Notes: generated by a model from the letters alone, not told the origin. Shown: positions 31,569-40,981, counted from the stretch's first letter. The stretch: 41,006 nucleotides of DNA from an archaeon (GCA_016550405.1 JABXGX010000001.1:1-41006), one strand, 5' to 3'. Numbers and translations are program-made.

Positions 31569-32792
31569 TCAATGAGGAGTTCGACCTCCTCGCGCTTGCC
31601 GTATCATCCGAAATCTACGAACCATTTGCATCATACTACCAGATTCATCACGGATACTTCGACCAGTCACTGAAAGAAAAACATCATCTAATGTTGGTTT
31701 GTGCATTTGCACGGATTCGAGTTCTACTCCTGCGCGATCAACAATTTTCACTAGTTGAGGAATCCTACTACTTGCATTATCAACCAGCAAGTTAATTTTA
31801 CGATAGTGTCTCAGGGAACCACCGTGGCTATGCACACCTTTCATCATTTCAGTTATCTTTTCTGGACTCTTTGGCATCTGAGGTTTTTCTCCTCCACCCA
31901 TTGCACCTGCATTCCCCATCATATTCATTCCAGCACCTCCAGCCATCCGACGCATCAGCTGGCTAATTTGGCTCATTCCCACATTATTGTTACTGCTGGA
32001 GACCGGAAGGGCATTTTGCACCCAGTCAAGGTTATTTAATTTTGGAAGCATGATTTGGGCATCTTCTGCCTTTTTGAAGATAAGGCCTACCACGTCACCT
32101 TGTAATGTATCCTTCAAGTTTTCCGGAGTATCGTTTGCCACGATTTTTCCAAAGTCTATGATTTGAATTCGATTACACAGATGGTCGGCTTCTTCCGTAT
32201 AATGGGTAGTGAGGATGATGGTGACGTTTTTCTCCTGATTTAATCTGATGATATAATCCCAAATCGCTCGGCGGGTTTGAGGGTCTAATCCTAAAGTAGG
32301 TTCATCAAGAAATAGAACTTTAGGATAGTGCAATAATCCTCGAGCAATTTCAAGTCGCCGCTTCATCCCCCCGCTATACGTCTTAACTAACGCGTCTGCA
32401 CGATCTGTTAGTTGGACAACCTCAAGAATCTCTTTAATACGGTCCCGACGTTCTTTTTTTGTCAACCCATACAAACGCCCATGGAAATCGAGATTCTCTC
32501 GACCTGTAAGATCGATATCCAAAGTTGGATCTTGAAAGACAAAGCCAATACTCCGTCGGACTGAGTCAGGATCTTCGTGAATGTCAAATCCGTTTACTAA
32601 CGCCGTTCCGCTGGTTGGCCGCAGAATCGTAGCAAGCATGTTGAGAGTAGTAGTTTTTCCTGCACCATTGGGTCCGAGAAAACCAAAGATTTCGCCTTCT
32701 TCTACTGTGAATGAAACGCGATCGACAGCCGTTAGGTCATCATCAAAGACCTTAGTTAGTTCTTTCACTTCGATAATATTAATTGTTGTCAC
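31569..32792 (-). CDS. ABC transporter ATPase, DrrA type, with Met/Gly-rich insert
   Basis: The 407-residue ATPase has Walker A GPNGAGKT (40-47), Q-loop FVFQDPTLD, signature YSGGMKRR, Walker B VLFLDEPTLGLD and switch His THYTEE, all in the first 220 residues. The C-terminal DrrA domain (ending PTLDDVFLSVTGRSIRDE) is interrupted by about 60 residues rich in Met and Gly (RRMAGGAGMNMMGNAGAMGG, then KITEMMKGVHSHGG), not usual in DrrA (about 320-330 residues). The start is a GTG overlapping the padR stop by four bases (GTGA), so the two genes are translationally coupled. It pairs with the downstream ABC-2 permease. Confidence 0.9.
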   Translation of the reverse strand: MTTINIIEVKELTKVFDDDLTAVDRVSFTVEEGEIFGFLGPNGAGKTTTLNMLATILRPTSGTALVNGFDIHEDPDSVRRSIGFVFQDPTLDIDLTGRENLDFHGRLYGLTKKERRDRIKEILEVVQLTDRADALVKTYSGGMKRRLEIARGLLHYPKVLFLDEPTLGLDPQTRRAIWDYIIRLNQEKNVTIILTTHYTEEADHLCNRIQIIDFGKIVANDTPENLKDTLQGDVVGLIFKKAEDAQIMLPKLNNLDWVQNALPVSSSNNNVGMSQISQLMRRMAGGAGMNMMGNAGAMGGGEKPQMPKSPEKITEMMKGVHSHGGSLRHYRKINLLVDNASSRIPQLVKIVDRAGVELESVQMHKPTLDDVFLSVTGRSIRDESGSMMQMVRRFRMIRQARGGRTPH

Positions 32793-33415
32793 TTCTCCAA
32801 TTCGGATTTATTATGCGAGGGCATCTCCTCACGGTTTTGAATTTCCTTCTTAACATTCTGAATTGCTTTCTTAATGTTTACTTGGTGTCTTTCCAACAAA
32901 CGAAGTCTACGTTTTAGTAATACTAGGCTTTCCGAAGGGTCTGATGCGATATCTTGAGGAAGCAAAGGCGCTTCATCAAGAATCAGATTAAGGTGTTGTA
33001 ATCGGTGTAATGCCTTATCCACATTGAACGCAGGGGCTCGTGGAAAATGTGGGCCACCATGCTTAATGAGTATTTTACGCATCATCGCGACAAAGCGAGC
33101 GTGTTCCATTGCATCGTGTTCAAGATGGTGCTTCCCCTTGGCTCTGATACGGTAGATGATACGCCGTCGACCTTCCTGCTCACTTTCTTTTTTTGTAATC
33201 CAGCCACGTTCATGTAAATCATGGAGAATTGGATAGATTGTGCCTGGGGAAGGTCGCCACCCATCACTCGAATCTGCAAGAGTGTGGAGTAATTCATAGC
33301 CGTATCGGGGTTGTTCGGCTAATAATGCAAGGATGATGGCACGCATATACCCCTTCCCAAGAGATTTGACGGTGCTTTGAGATTTTGAAGGACGTTCACG
33401 GAGTTTGGGGTGCAT
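32789..33415 (-). CDS. PadR family transcriptional regulator
   Basis: The PadR-type winged helix occupies about residues 20-95 (from ATG 33415): YMRAIILALLAEQPRYGYEL, DGWRPSPGTIYPILHDLHER, GWITKKESEQEGRRRIIYRI. A long helical C-terminus (about 100-208) with a charged coiled-coil end (RRLRLLERHQVNIKKAIQN) is the dimerisation part. PadR repressors often sense a drug or phenolic and control a nearby efflux pump; here the ABC pump genes follow in the same operon. The ATG at 33415 is used; the frame reaches a TTG at 33430. The palindromic operator pair lies 37-65 bases upstream of the start. Confidence 0.9.
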   Translation of the reverse strand: MHPKLRERPSKSQSTVKSLGKGYMRAIILALLAEQPRYGYELLHTLADSSDGWRPSPGTIYPILHDLHERGWITKKESEQEGRRRIIYRIRAKGKHHLEHDAMEHARFVAMMRKILIKHGGPHFPRAPAFNVDKALHRLQHLNLILDEAPLLPQDIASDPSESLVLLKRRLRLLERHQVNIKKAIQNVKKEIQNREEMPSHNKSELEK

Positions 33416-33451
33416 GCTTAAAACAACCAAATATGTGTCGATAAAGGGAAT

Positions 33452-33486
33452 ATCGGAAACCGATACTATCGGAATCCGATATAAGC
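33452..33486 (-). promoter_or_regulatory. PadR promoter with two ATCGG-A-CCGAT palindromes over the TATA box
   Basis: ATCGGAAACCGAT (33452-33464) and ATCGGAATCCGAT (33468-33480) are 13-base palindromes with centres 16 bases apart. On the minus strand, GCTTATATCGG (about 33476-33486) is the TATA box and overlaps one palindrome. The expected start site, about 25 bases downstream, falls in the other. A repressor bound here would block both TBP and the start site. Confidence 0.65.
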
Positions 33487-33537
33487 TTTGCGGAAACTCT
33501 ATAAAATCGTGGCAGTGAAAGGGGGCTAAAGTGAACG

Positions 33538-34521
33538 TTAGATAGGACAGTTACCAGGGCCTGGTTCGTTAAGAAGTAGCTCAATATGTTCACGGTTTTT
33601 AGGGAGTGTAAGAAATGCTCGGAGACGGTGTAACACTTCCTCGTAGGACGGAAAATTGGTCGGACCTGGAGATTCTAGGTTAAAGGAAGCTACAGTTGCG
33701 GCAAAATATGCAGACCACAAGGGGCGATTAGAGGTTTCATATTCCCTGAGAAAGCTGATTGCAAAGACATCTCCACTCCCCGTGTGGTCAATCACTTGCT
33801 TCACGGGAATTATTGGAATTCTATGTAGGCCATTTCTTAGAGAAAGATAGGAGCCCTTATAACCTCGGGTTATCAAAATGATGCGTACTCCCAGTTGGTG
33901 AATCGAATTCGCAGCTTGCCTGAACTCTGACTTTTGAGCGAGTTGACAAAGTTCTTGGGTATCTGCCTTAAGAATCTCAATCATTTCAGCATATTTGGGG
34001 AACTCTTCCCAATCACATCCCTCAATAGTTGTATCTTCCTTTTTCTGGGTGCGCACAAATCCTTGAACGTCAACTGATATCTTGGCACCATGTTCTTTCG
34101 CGTCTGATATGAGTGCGGAATCAACCTCTCCAATGACAGGGCTGAAATGCATCCAGGTAGTATTCCAGTAGGAGTCTGGGACATCCCGTTTTGTTAGCTT
34201 GTTAGCTACTGAATCGACACGTTGTCTTCGATCTCCCTGCTCATTATAGATATTCGTAAAGTGTGTAGTTTTATTGTTTTGAGTCAATCCTTCAAGATCT
34301 AATCCTGAAGAAGATAGTCGTTCCATATACGGTTCTGGAAAATCTTTTCCAACTCGAGCTACAACCCCGACACGCTTCAAGCCAAGGGCTGGTCCTACCA
34401 TGGCAAAGGCCGAAGATCCCCCTATTTCCTTGCGTGTGCCATCTCCGTATTTGATTTGATCAATGGTGATGTGACCAACGACGATGATATCGAAGGCCCG
34501 TGATGATTTTAGCTCTGTCAA
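33538..34521 (-). CDS. PfkB family sugar/nucleoside kinase
   Basis: The 327-residue ribokinase-fold kinase has the N-terminal FDIIVVGHITIDQI, the Gly pair KEIGGSSAFAMVGPALGL, the acceptor region RVGVVARVGKDFPEPYMERL, and the C-terminal catalytic motif VIDHTGSGDVFAISFL (anion hole and base Asp; usually DTTGAGD). It phosphorylates a sugar or nucleoside; the substrate cannot be fixed from the sequence. The start is a TTG at 34521 with AGGTGAT 6 bases upstream, a clear case of a strong RBS before a TTG. It is transcribed alone, divergent from the split PEP-synthase genes. Confidence 0.85.
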   Translation of the reverse strand: MTELKSSRAFDIIVVGHITIDQIKYGDGTRKEIGGSSAFAMVGPALGLKRVGVVARVGKDFPEPYMERLSSSGLDLEGLTQNNKTTHFTNIYNEQGDRRQRVDSVANKLTKRDVPDSYWNTTWMHFSPVIGEVDSALISDAKEHGAKISVDVQGFVRTQKKEDTTIEGCDWEEFPKYAEMIEILKADTQELCQLAQKSEFRQAANSIHQLGVRIILITRGYKGSYLSLRNGLHRIPIIPVKQVIDHTGSGDVFAISFLREYETSNRPLWSAYFAATVASFNLESPGPTNFPSYEEVLHRLRAFLTLPKNREHIELLLNEPGPGNCPI

Positions 34522-34713
34522 ACGAAATCACCTAAATTTGGTCAGTGTTGATGGAGATTCTGTCCCTAAATGGATTCCGATACTTCCTATCTCTTGGTCT
34601 TAGAGAGATGTCAGATGAGCCCATCCAACAAGGGTTCAAAATCTATTATTGGGTTGAATAACCCTTTTAAGTTCAAATTCAGGGCTTTAGTGGTTACTTA
34701 GGAGACAACCACA

Positions 34714-35088
34714 ATGAAACAAATCGGTGAAGGACTAATCAGCATGAATAAAACTGCAGAAGGGGAGCTCCGGGTCATCGATTCAATTCAAGATGTTTTG
34801 ACTCTTCTTAAGGAACTTAAAACCGAAGAAGAAGCAGGTACTGTTGAAGAAAAAATCGTGTTAGTTGAGGATGCAGGAACAACCACCCTCGCCCCTGTCT
34901 TATCCCGATTAAAAGGTGTTATCTGTACTTCAGGGGCATTGGGTTCTCATCTAGCTATTGTCACCCGAGAATTTGGTATTCCTGCTCTCATGGGCACGAA
35001 AATCACCTTTGATGGTCCATTAACAAACCAACGAGTCAAAATTGAACCCCGGGAAGAACCTAATGGTGTACTCCTCATTGATATCTAA
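34714..35088 (+). CDS. Stand-alone PEP-utilising mobile (phosphohistidine) domain protein
   Basis: The 124-residue protein is essentially one swivelling His domain of PEP synthase / PPDK type. A leader with a helix is followed by the core VICTSGALGSHLAIVTREFG and IPALMG, with His79 the phosphorylated residue; the canonical motif is TxGGxxSHxAIVARELGIPA. In normal enzymes this domain carries phosphate between the ATP-grasp and the PEP/pyruvate domain. Here it is a free protein, and the ATP-grasp domain is the next gene, 26 bases on. AGGAG lies 11 bases before the ATG. The TIM-barrel PEP domain is not encoded here. Confidence 0.85.
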   Translation: MKQIGEGLISMNKTAEGELRVIDSIQDVLTLLKELKTEEEAGTVEEKIVLVEDAGTTTLAPVLSRLKGVICTSGALGSHLAIVTREFGIPALMGTKITFDGPLTNQRVKIEPREEPNGVLLIDI

Positions 35089-35113
35089 CCGAGTCGACTG
35101 AAGGAGACTAAAA

Positions 35114-36115
35114 ATGCCCGGTCAAATCCCTGACGTTTCAGATTCACCCCCCTCTGAGGTCGAATTTCTTCATCAAATTGATCCTACTCAATTAAACAGA
35201 TTTGGTGGAAAAGCAGTCAATCTCGCTACACTCCATCAAATAGGTGTACTAATCCCCAGGGGGTTCACAATTTCAACACAAGGGTATAATCAATTTCAAT
35301 CCACTTTTTGTGATCTTAAATCATATCAAGCATTACATTCGGATCTAGACGATATCGAGGTTCTGCTTCACTCAATTGAAGACTTTCACAAGCAGGCTAG
35401 GGATTACGAAATCCCCGAAAAGTTAACCTTAGAGATTCAATCCAGGTTTGAGCAACTCCTTTACTCGCAAGAGCCCCTAAAGACCGGATATGCTGTTCGA
35501 TCATCAGCTACAGTGGAAGATACTGTCCAATTTTCCTTTGCAGGTCAAGCTGATTCTTTCCTCTGTGTAAAAGACCTCTCAGGAGTCCTTGAGGCAGTTA
35601 AAAAAACCTGGCTTTCACTTTATTCTATCCGGTCGTTACTATACATGAAGAGTAAAGGTATCAATCTTCAATCCGTTAGTATGGCAGTAATTGTTCAAGA
35701 AATGATTTTAGGCGAAATTTCAGGTGTGGTATTTACAGCCAATGTTGTAAGCAAAGACCTAACACAGGTCCTGATCGATTCAACTTGGGGTCTGGGGGAG
35801 AGTATTGTTGCTGGTAAGGTGATTCCTGATTCTTATGTTGTTCAAAAAACTCCCCTAAAGATAATGCAACGCCGGCTTGGTGAGAAAGCTCTCTTGTGTA
35901 TTCCTCATCCTCAAGAGGATTCTGAGCGCACGATGTTGATTGATACTCCTGCAGAACAACGCGAAGTCTTCACTCTTAGTGATGGTGACATTATGAGGTT
36001 AGCTAAGTTAGCCATGTACATCGAGAACCAAATGGGGCATCCCCAAGACATTGAGTGGACGCTTAAAGATGGCCAGTTCGTAATTCTACAAACAAGACCG
36101 ATCACGACACTCTAG
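35114..36115 (+). CDS. Stand-alone PEP synthase-like ATP-grasp domain protein
   Basis: The 333-residue protein is a complete PPDK/PpsA N-terminal nucleotide-binding domain: RFGGKAVNLATLHQIGVLIP at 29-48, GYAVRSSATVEDTVQFSFAG, the MAVIVQEMILGEISGVVFTA core, TWGLGESIVAGKVIPDSYVV and the terminal DIEWTLKDGQFVILQTRPIT. It would bind ATP and phosphorylate the His of the partner encoded just upstream. No PEP/pyruvate or other acceptor domain is attached, unlike PpsA (about 790 residues) or rifampin phosphotransferase (about 860). AAGGAG lies 9 bases before the ATG. The pair could charge an unknown acceptor protein or small molecule. Confidence 0.85.
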   Translation: MPGQIPDVSDSPPSEVEFLHQIDPTQLNRFGGKAVNLATLHQIGVLIPRGFTISTQGYNQFQSTFCDLKSYQALHSDLDDIEVLLHSIEDFHKQARDYEIPEKLTLEIQSRFEQLLYSQEPLKTGYAVRSSATVEDTVQFSFAGQADSFLCVKDLSGVLEAVKKTWLSLYSIRSLLYMKSKGINLQSVSMAVIVQEMILGEISGVVFTANVVSKDLTQVLIDSTWGLGESIVAGKVIPDSYVVQKTPLKIMQRRLGEKALLCIPHPQEDSERTMLIDTPAEQREVFTLSDGDIMRLAKLAMYIENQMGHPQDIEWTLKDGQFVILQTRPITTL

Positions 36116-36297
36116 CATCAGTTGCTTGATTTTTAACATTCAGTCCCCCTCAACACCATTCATATACATAGTTGTTTAGCGAAGCAGATATATGGCATCT
36201 TCAATAGAGTATCAATACACTTCGGTGAAGCATGGGGAACGAAAGATCTTCGCAATCTTGGTACTTTCTACACCCAGCTTACAAGAGGTGACACTCT
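36116..36297 (+). promoter_or_regulatory. Leader region of the PAS protein gene
   Basis: About 180 AT-rich bases between the ATP-grasp gene and the PAS protein gene. GAGGTGA lies about 8 bases before the ATG at 36298. No strong palindrome is seen. Confidence 0.3.
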
Positions 36298-39200
36298 ATG
36301 CCTTCAGATGAGCGCTCTTCATCCCCAAACCCAGATTCCCAAATCTTTGAGGTTATAGCCACAAAATCGCCAATTGGCATTATCGTCTTTCAAGGAGATA
36401 AAGTTCTTTTTGCCAATAGCGAATTGGCTAAACTCATCGATTATTCACTCCATGATCTCCATAAAATGACCGCTGACGACTTTCTACAATTTGTAGCCGA
36501 TGTTGATAAACTAGAAGCAGGTCGTCGATTGAAATCTATTGAAGGAGGAGAAATCAAGACTAAATTTTATGACATTCGTGTCAAAGACAAAAAGGGGAAA
36601 GAAAGATGGTTGCAGGTGCTCCCCAAAGCCATCATATTAGATGAGAAACCAGCGATTCTCGCAATGATTACTGAAATTACTGAACAAAAACAAATCGATC
36701 ACGCCTATCAGGATCTTGTTGACAACTCCCTCCAAGGACTTATCATCATCCAAGACATGCGTGTCGTCTTTTCAAATCAAGCCTTTGCTGATATGAGTGG
36801 TTACACAATGGATGAACTGCTCTCCCTATCAGCAAAGGAAGTTCAAGCAAGAGTTCACCCTGATTATCAAGCTCGTGTTTGGGGTCGAATGCGTGATCGT
36901 CTTGCAGGCAAATCCGTCCCTTCTCATTATCAATTTAAGGCCATTAAGAAGGATGGAGAAGAACGCTGGCTGGAAATGTATGTGACTGTCATTGATTACA
37001 ATGGGAAACCAGCTATCCAAGCCAGTTTTCTTGATATCACTGATCGTCAAGAAGCCGATATTAAACTTCAAGAATCAGAGTCCCGATATCGAGGACTTTT
37101 TGATGAACTTCCTATTGGGTTATACCGAACAACGGCGGAAGGAGATATCATCGATGCTAATCCTGCTCTAATTAAGCTTCTAGGGGCAGAGGATAAGGAA
37201 ACCTTGCTAAAAATGAATGCCTCTAATTTTTATGTTAACCGCCGTGAACGCGAGCAATTTGAGGCAAAATTAGGTAACGAGGGCATCGTGACAGGACATG
37301 AGGTGCAATTCAAACGAGTAGATGGAAAATTAATTTGGGTCCATGATAGTTTCCGCGCTATCCGAGCTGAATCTGGGGCAATTCAATATTATGAAGGCTC
37401 TCTTGAGGATATCACAGAGCGAATCCAAGCCGAACTTGCACTTATGGAAAGAGAACGTCGATATAGGGCGCTCTTTGAACATACCAACGATGCGGTATTT
37501 ATCATCTCTCTCGATATGAAACACCTTGAAGCTAATCAACGAGCTGCAGAGATGTTAGGTTATTCATTGGATGAAATTGTTGGAATGCCAGTTGACAAAG
37601 TCGTAGGAAAGGGCGAATACGAGGACAGTAAACGTGTGTTACGAGCCTTACTTGCCGGTGATTCGGTTCCCGTTTATGAACGCATATTTCGGAAGAAAAC
37701 GGGTGAAGAGTTCCCAGTAGAGGTCAACGCCGCTCTTGTCACTGAAGCTGATGGGACACCTTTACATATTCAGAGTGCCGCACGAGATATCTCTGTAAGG
37801 AAGCAAGCAGAGCTGGCTCTGAAAGAAAGTGAGGAAAAATATCGTACTCTAGTTGAAACCTCACCAGATGCTATTACGGTTACTAATCTTGAAGGAATAA
37901 TCACAATGGCTAACCAACAGGCACTCCAGTTATATGGTGTTGAAACAGAATCCGATTTAATAGGTATAAACGCCTTTGAGTTGATTTCTCCTGATGACGT
38001 ACCAATCGCAATGAAGAATATGGAGAAAACCCTTGAACAAGGAACTTCAGGATCACTCGAATATAATCTATTGCGAAAGGATGGAACTACTTATCCTGCT
38101 GAACTCAATGCTACACTTCTGAAAGATGCTGAAGGGAAGCCATCCGCGTTTCTTGGCGTCATTCGAGATATAAGTGAACGGGAGGAAGCTGCAGCTCGGT
38201 ATCGTCACCTTTTCGATAGTGTTCCGGTTGGGCTATTCCGAACAACGCCAGATGGTACCATTCTTGATACTAATCCAGCGTTATTTGAAATGTTAGGATT
38301 TGATAGTAAAGAACCACTACTTAAACGTAAAGCCTCTAGCTTCTATGTTGATCCTGAAGAACGGAGGCGTTGGGAAGCGGCTGTTGCTCTTGAAGATGTT
38401 GTAACAGGAATTCAGGCGGAATTCAAACGGGAAGATGGGGAAACAATCTGGGTCAATCTTTCAGCACGAGCTATTCGTGATAAGAGTGGTAAAATAGAGT
38501 GGTATGAAGGAACACTCGAGGATATTACAGATCGCAAACATAGCGAGGACGCATTGAGGGAATCAGAAGCCAAGTACCGCGCTTTGGTCGACCAGTCACT
38601 TCAAGGAATCGTCATTATTCAAGACAATCATATCGTTTTTGCAAATCCACAAATGAAAGAAGTGGTTGACGTTACAAAAGATGAACTCATGGATATGCCA
38701 CCCAATGCGTTTTGGGATCGGGTGCATCCAGAGGATGTTTCATGGTTACAAAAACGCATGCAAGATCGCTTTGCAGGAAAAAAAGTCCCTGATCGATATG
38801 AAGTTCGTGTTATATCACCTGAAGGGACTACTCAATGGGTAGAAATCTGTGTGAAAATGATCGAGTATCAAGGAAAAGCTGCAATCCAAGTAACACTCAC
38901 AGATATAACAGAACGCATGCGAACCGAACAGGTGATCAAAGAATCTGAAGAAAAATACCGCACCCTTGTAGAGCAATCCCTCTTTGGGATTTTAATTTCC
39001 AGGGGTCCACCCCTCCGCTTTTTCTTTGCCAATGAAGCTTTCTCAAATATGCTTGGCTACAGTATCGAAGAACTCCTTGCGATGGCACCAAAGAAAATCC
39101 AAGAATTAATTCATCCTGCTGACCGGGAATTAGTAATTAATCGAGCTGAAGACAGATTGATGGGTAAAGAGGTTCCGAATCAGTATGAGTACCGAATGGT

Positions 39201-39729
39201 GAAAAAAGACGGAACTATACTGTGGGTGGAAATTATTGCTCGTCGAATCGAGTACCAAGGCGAACCAGCAGTTCAAGCAGCTTACATAGATATCACCGAA
39301 AGAAAGGAAGCAGAAGCTGCACTACAAGAATCTGAGGAAAGATATCGAGCGCTTGTTGAAGACCTCTCCGATTGGGTTTGGGAGATGGATGTTTCCGGGA
39401 AGTTTGTTTATACAAACAATGCTGTTGAAGACATCATCGGTTTTTCAGCAGGACAAGTGCTCGGACGAACTCCCTGCGATTTCTTACGTCCTGAAGACGT
39501 GAAACGGGCACAAAATACATGGGCTGAACTCAAAGAAAGACGACGACCAATTCGGACAATCGTCATACAGATGGTCCACCGAGATGAATCGGATGTTGTT
39601 CTTGAAGCCCGTGGTCGACCAATTTTCGATGAGTCAGGCGAACTACTCGGATTCCGTGGTACTTGTCGAGATATCACGGACCGCCTGAAAATGTTGGAAC
39701 AACTTCGGGAACTCGATGAACGCCTTTAG
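36298..39729 (+). CDS. Nine-PAS-domain sensor protein without output domain
   Basis: The 1143-residue soluble protein consists of nine PAS/PAC units of about 120 residues, starting near 17, 137, 260, 385, 510, 630, 755, 880 and 1010. Each begins with a YRxLV/YRxLF helix and ends with a DITER/DITDR-type hinge. Units 3 and 6 are near-copies (LPIGLYRTTAEGDIIDANPA, VPVGLFRTTPDGTILDTNPA); units 2, 7 and 8 are another group (SLQGLIIIQD, SLQGIVIIQD). After the last unit only a short helix LKMLEQLRELDERL remains: no HisKA, HATPase, GGDEF or receiver domain. No membrane helix is present. It may be a scaffold or sensor that signals through a separate kinase, or the output gene has been lost. Confidence 0.9.
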   Translation: MPSDERSSSPNPDSQIFEVIATKSPIGIIVFQGDKVLFANSELAKLIDYSLHDLHKMTADDFLQFVADVDKLEAGRRLKSIEGGEIKTKFYDIRVKDKKGKERWLQVLPKAIILDEKPAILAMITEITEQKQIDHAYQDLVDNSLQGLIIIQDMRVVFSNQAFADMSGYTMDELLSLSAKEVQARVHPDYQARVWGRMRDRLAGKSVPSHYQFKAIKKDGEERWLEMYVTVIDYNGKPAIQASFLDITDRQEADIKLQESESRYRGLFDELPIGLYRTTAEGDIIDANPALIKLLGAEDKETLLKMNASNFYVNRREREQFEAKLGNEGIVTGHEVQFKRVDGKLIWVHDSFRAIRAESGAIQYYEGSLEDITERIQAELALMERERRYRALFEHTNDAVFIISLDMKHLEANQRAAEMLGYSLDEIVGMPVDKVVGKGEYEDSKRVLRALLAGDSVPVYERIFRKKTGEEFPVEVNAALVTEADGTPLHIQSAARDISVRKQAELALKESEEKYRTLVETSPDAITVTNLEGIITMANQQALQLYGVETESDLIGINAFELISPDDVPIAMKNMEKTLEQGTSGSLEYNLLRKDGTTYPAELNATLLKDAEGKPSAFLGVIRDISEREEAAARYRHLFDSVPVGLFRTTPDGTILDTNPALFEMLGFDSKEPLLKRKASSFYVDPEERRRWEAAVALEDVVTGIQAEFKREDGETIWVNLSARAIRDKSGKIEWYEGTLEDITDRKHSEDALRESEAKYRALVDQSLQGIVIIQDNHIVFANPQMKEVVDVTKDELMDMPPNAFWDRVHPEDVSWLQKRMQDRFAGKKVPDRYEVRVISPEGTTQWVEICVKMIEYQGKAAIQVTLTDITERMRTEQVIKESEEKYRTLVEQSLFGILISRGPPLRFFFANEAFSNMLGYSIEELLAMAPKKIQELIHPADRELVINRAEDRLMGKEVPNQYEYRMVKKDGTILWVEIIARRIEYQGEPAVQAAYIDITERKEAEAALQESEERYRALVEDLSDWVWEMDVSGKFVYTNNAVEDIIGFSAGQVLGRTPCDFLRPEDVKRAQNTWAELKERRRPIRTIVIQMVHRDESDVVLEARGRPIFDESGELLGFRGTCRDITDRLKMLEQLRELDERL

Positions 39730-39799
39730 CTAAAGCTGGTTGCACTAGAATCCTTAAATGCAACATCAAGGAATCCTCTTTTTCAAGAGTTGAGATACC

Positions 39800-40966
39800 A
39801 TGATAGGCGATATCGGCACACAAGAAGCGAATATGCTCCTCCGTCGAGTAAGTGCGGCTAGCACCTATTTGCTCTCCCAACGCACCGCACTTGAATCCAA
39901 ACTCTTTCCAGTTACAGCATACAATAGTGTAGCTTGTGCTCAAATTTACCGCGATTACCAGTACAATATGTTCAAAGAACTCGCAAGACATGTCTCTCCC
40001 GAAGAGATTGGAAACCGCTGCCGTACCCTAGCTGCTTATCCCAACATCCTTGGGGTCTGGGCCTTCATTGGGCTCTGGGGACTCGGACGGATGCAAGACC
40101 TTTTTGATGCTGGTGGAGCTCAGAACGAATTACCTAAACGCCGTAAACAAGCTAAATTCATGATTGATTTTTGGTATCGCATGGCGACAAGCTACTATAA
40201 TAGTGATAAACCACTCGCCGCGGAAAATAATGACACTGCATGTGTGCTCCCTAACAATGTCCTGAATATGGTTAAACAAGAACTACAACCAATTGATACC
40301 GATCAAAGAGCAAAGCTGAAACGAACAATGGCTCAGTTGTATCTGGCTGAGTTTCTCTCCTACTGTGAATGCCGGGCGAGTATTCACGAGATGGGTCCAT
40401 ATCCGTTCGGGGATAATGATTATCTTATTTTCCGAGAATTCTCACCGCTCTATGATGGATCACGACTAATCTGGGATTGGCACGACACCCAGGCCAAATC
40501 ACCAGTTCCGAACCTCTCGGTTGCCCTTGTTGTTAAAGATATGGAGGAACTCGTTTTCACTGACTTCGCTACACTATTTCCTAAACCTGAGGATTACTCA
40601 GAGCATATTACCCAATTTGCCCTTTTCACCCGATATGGTGATAAAATCGAAACTACCTCTTTCTCGGTTCTCACCGATTTAGAGAAGTTTGCCACCGATG
40701 TTCAAACCGAACTCTACCTCAAATTCGCCGAATGGGACGACGTTAAGCGACTCAAAGCAGGATCCTCGGTATTCCTAAAATGGTTCTACATCTTTACCGA
40801 TATGGGAAACATCACTGACAAATTCACCATGGGTCTCGATGAAGACAAAGTCGGTGACTACATCCAACTGATGTTAAACTCTATGGGTCACCCAGCTTGG
40901 GCCCGACTCTTCCGCAGTAAAGACGAATGTGACAAAGATCCCTCCTTCTATGAACTACTCGACTAA
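39800..40966 (+). CDS. Conserved-looking protein of unknown function
   Basis: The 388-residue soluble protein, mostly helical, is rich in aromatics: SAASTYLLSQRTALESKLFP, GVWAFIGLWGLGRMQDLFDA, FLSYCECRASIHEMGPYPFG, DYLIFREFSPLYDGSRLIWD and WHDTQAKSPVPNLSVALVVK. The compact polar-aromatic motif HEMGPYPFGDNDYLIFREFS looks like an active or binding site, but no known family is recognised. It has no signal peptide or membrane helix. It starts 70 bases after the PAS gene on the same strand and is followed 15 bases later by another gene, so it probably belongs to an operon that continues past the window. Confidence 0.7.
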   Translation: MIGDIGTQEANMLLRRVSAASTYLLSQRTALESKLFPVTAYNSVACAQIYRDYQYNMFKELARHVSPEEIGNRCRTLAAYPNILGVWAFIGLWGLGRMQDLFDAGGAQNELPKRRKQAKFMIDFWYRMATSYYNSDKPLAAENNDTACVLPNNVLNMVKQELQPIDTDQRAKLKRTMAQLYLAEFLSYCECRASIHEMGPYPFGDNDYLIFREFSPLYDGSRLIWDWHDTQAKSPVPNLSVALVVKDMEELVFTDFATLFPKPEDYSEHITQFALFTRYGDKIETTSFSVLTDLEKFATDVQTELYLKFAEWDDVKRLKAGSSVFLKWFYIFTDMGNITDKFTMGLDEDKVGDYIQLMLNSMGHPAWARLFRSKDECDKDPSFYELLD

Positions 40967-40981
40967 CCGGAGCAAACCAAC

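Noticed and set aside
39745..39785. Terminator after the PAS gene
   Set aside because: Only a 5-bp stem (TCCTT/AAGGA) before CTTTTT; too weak to list as a feature.
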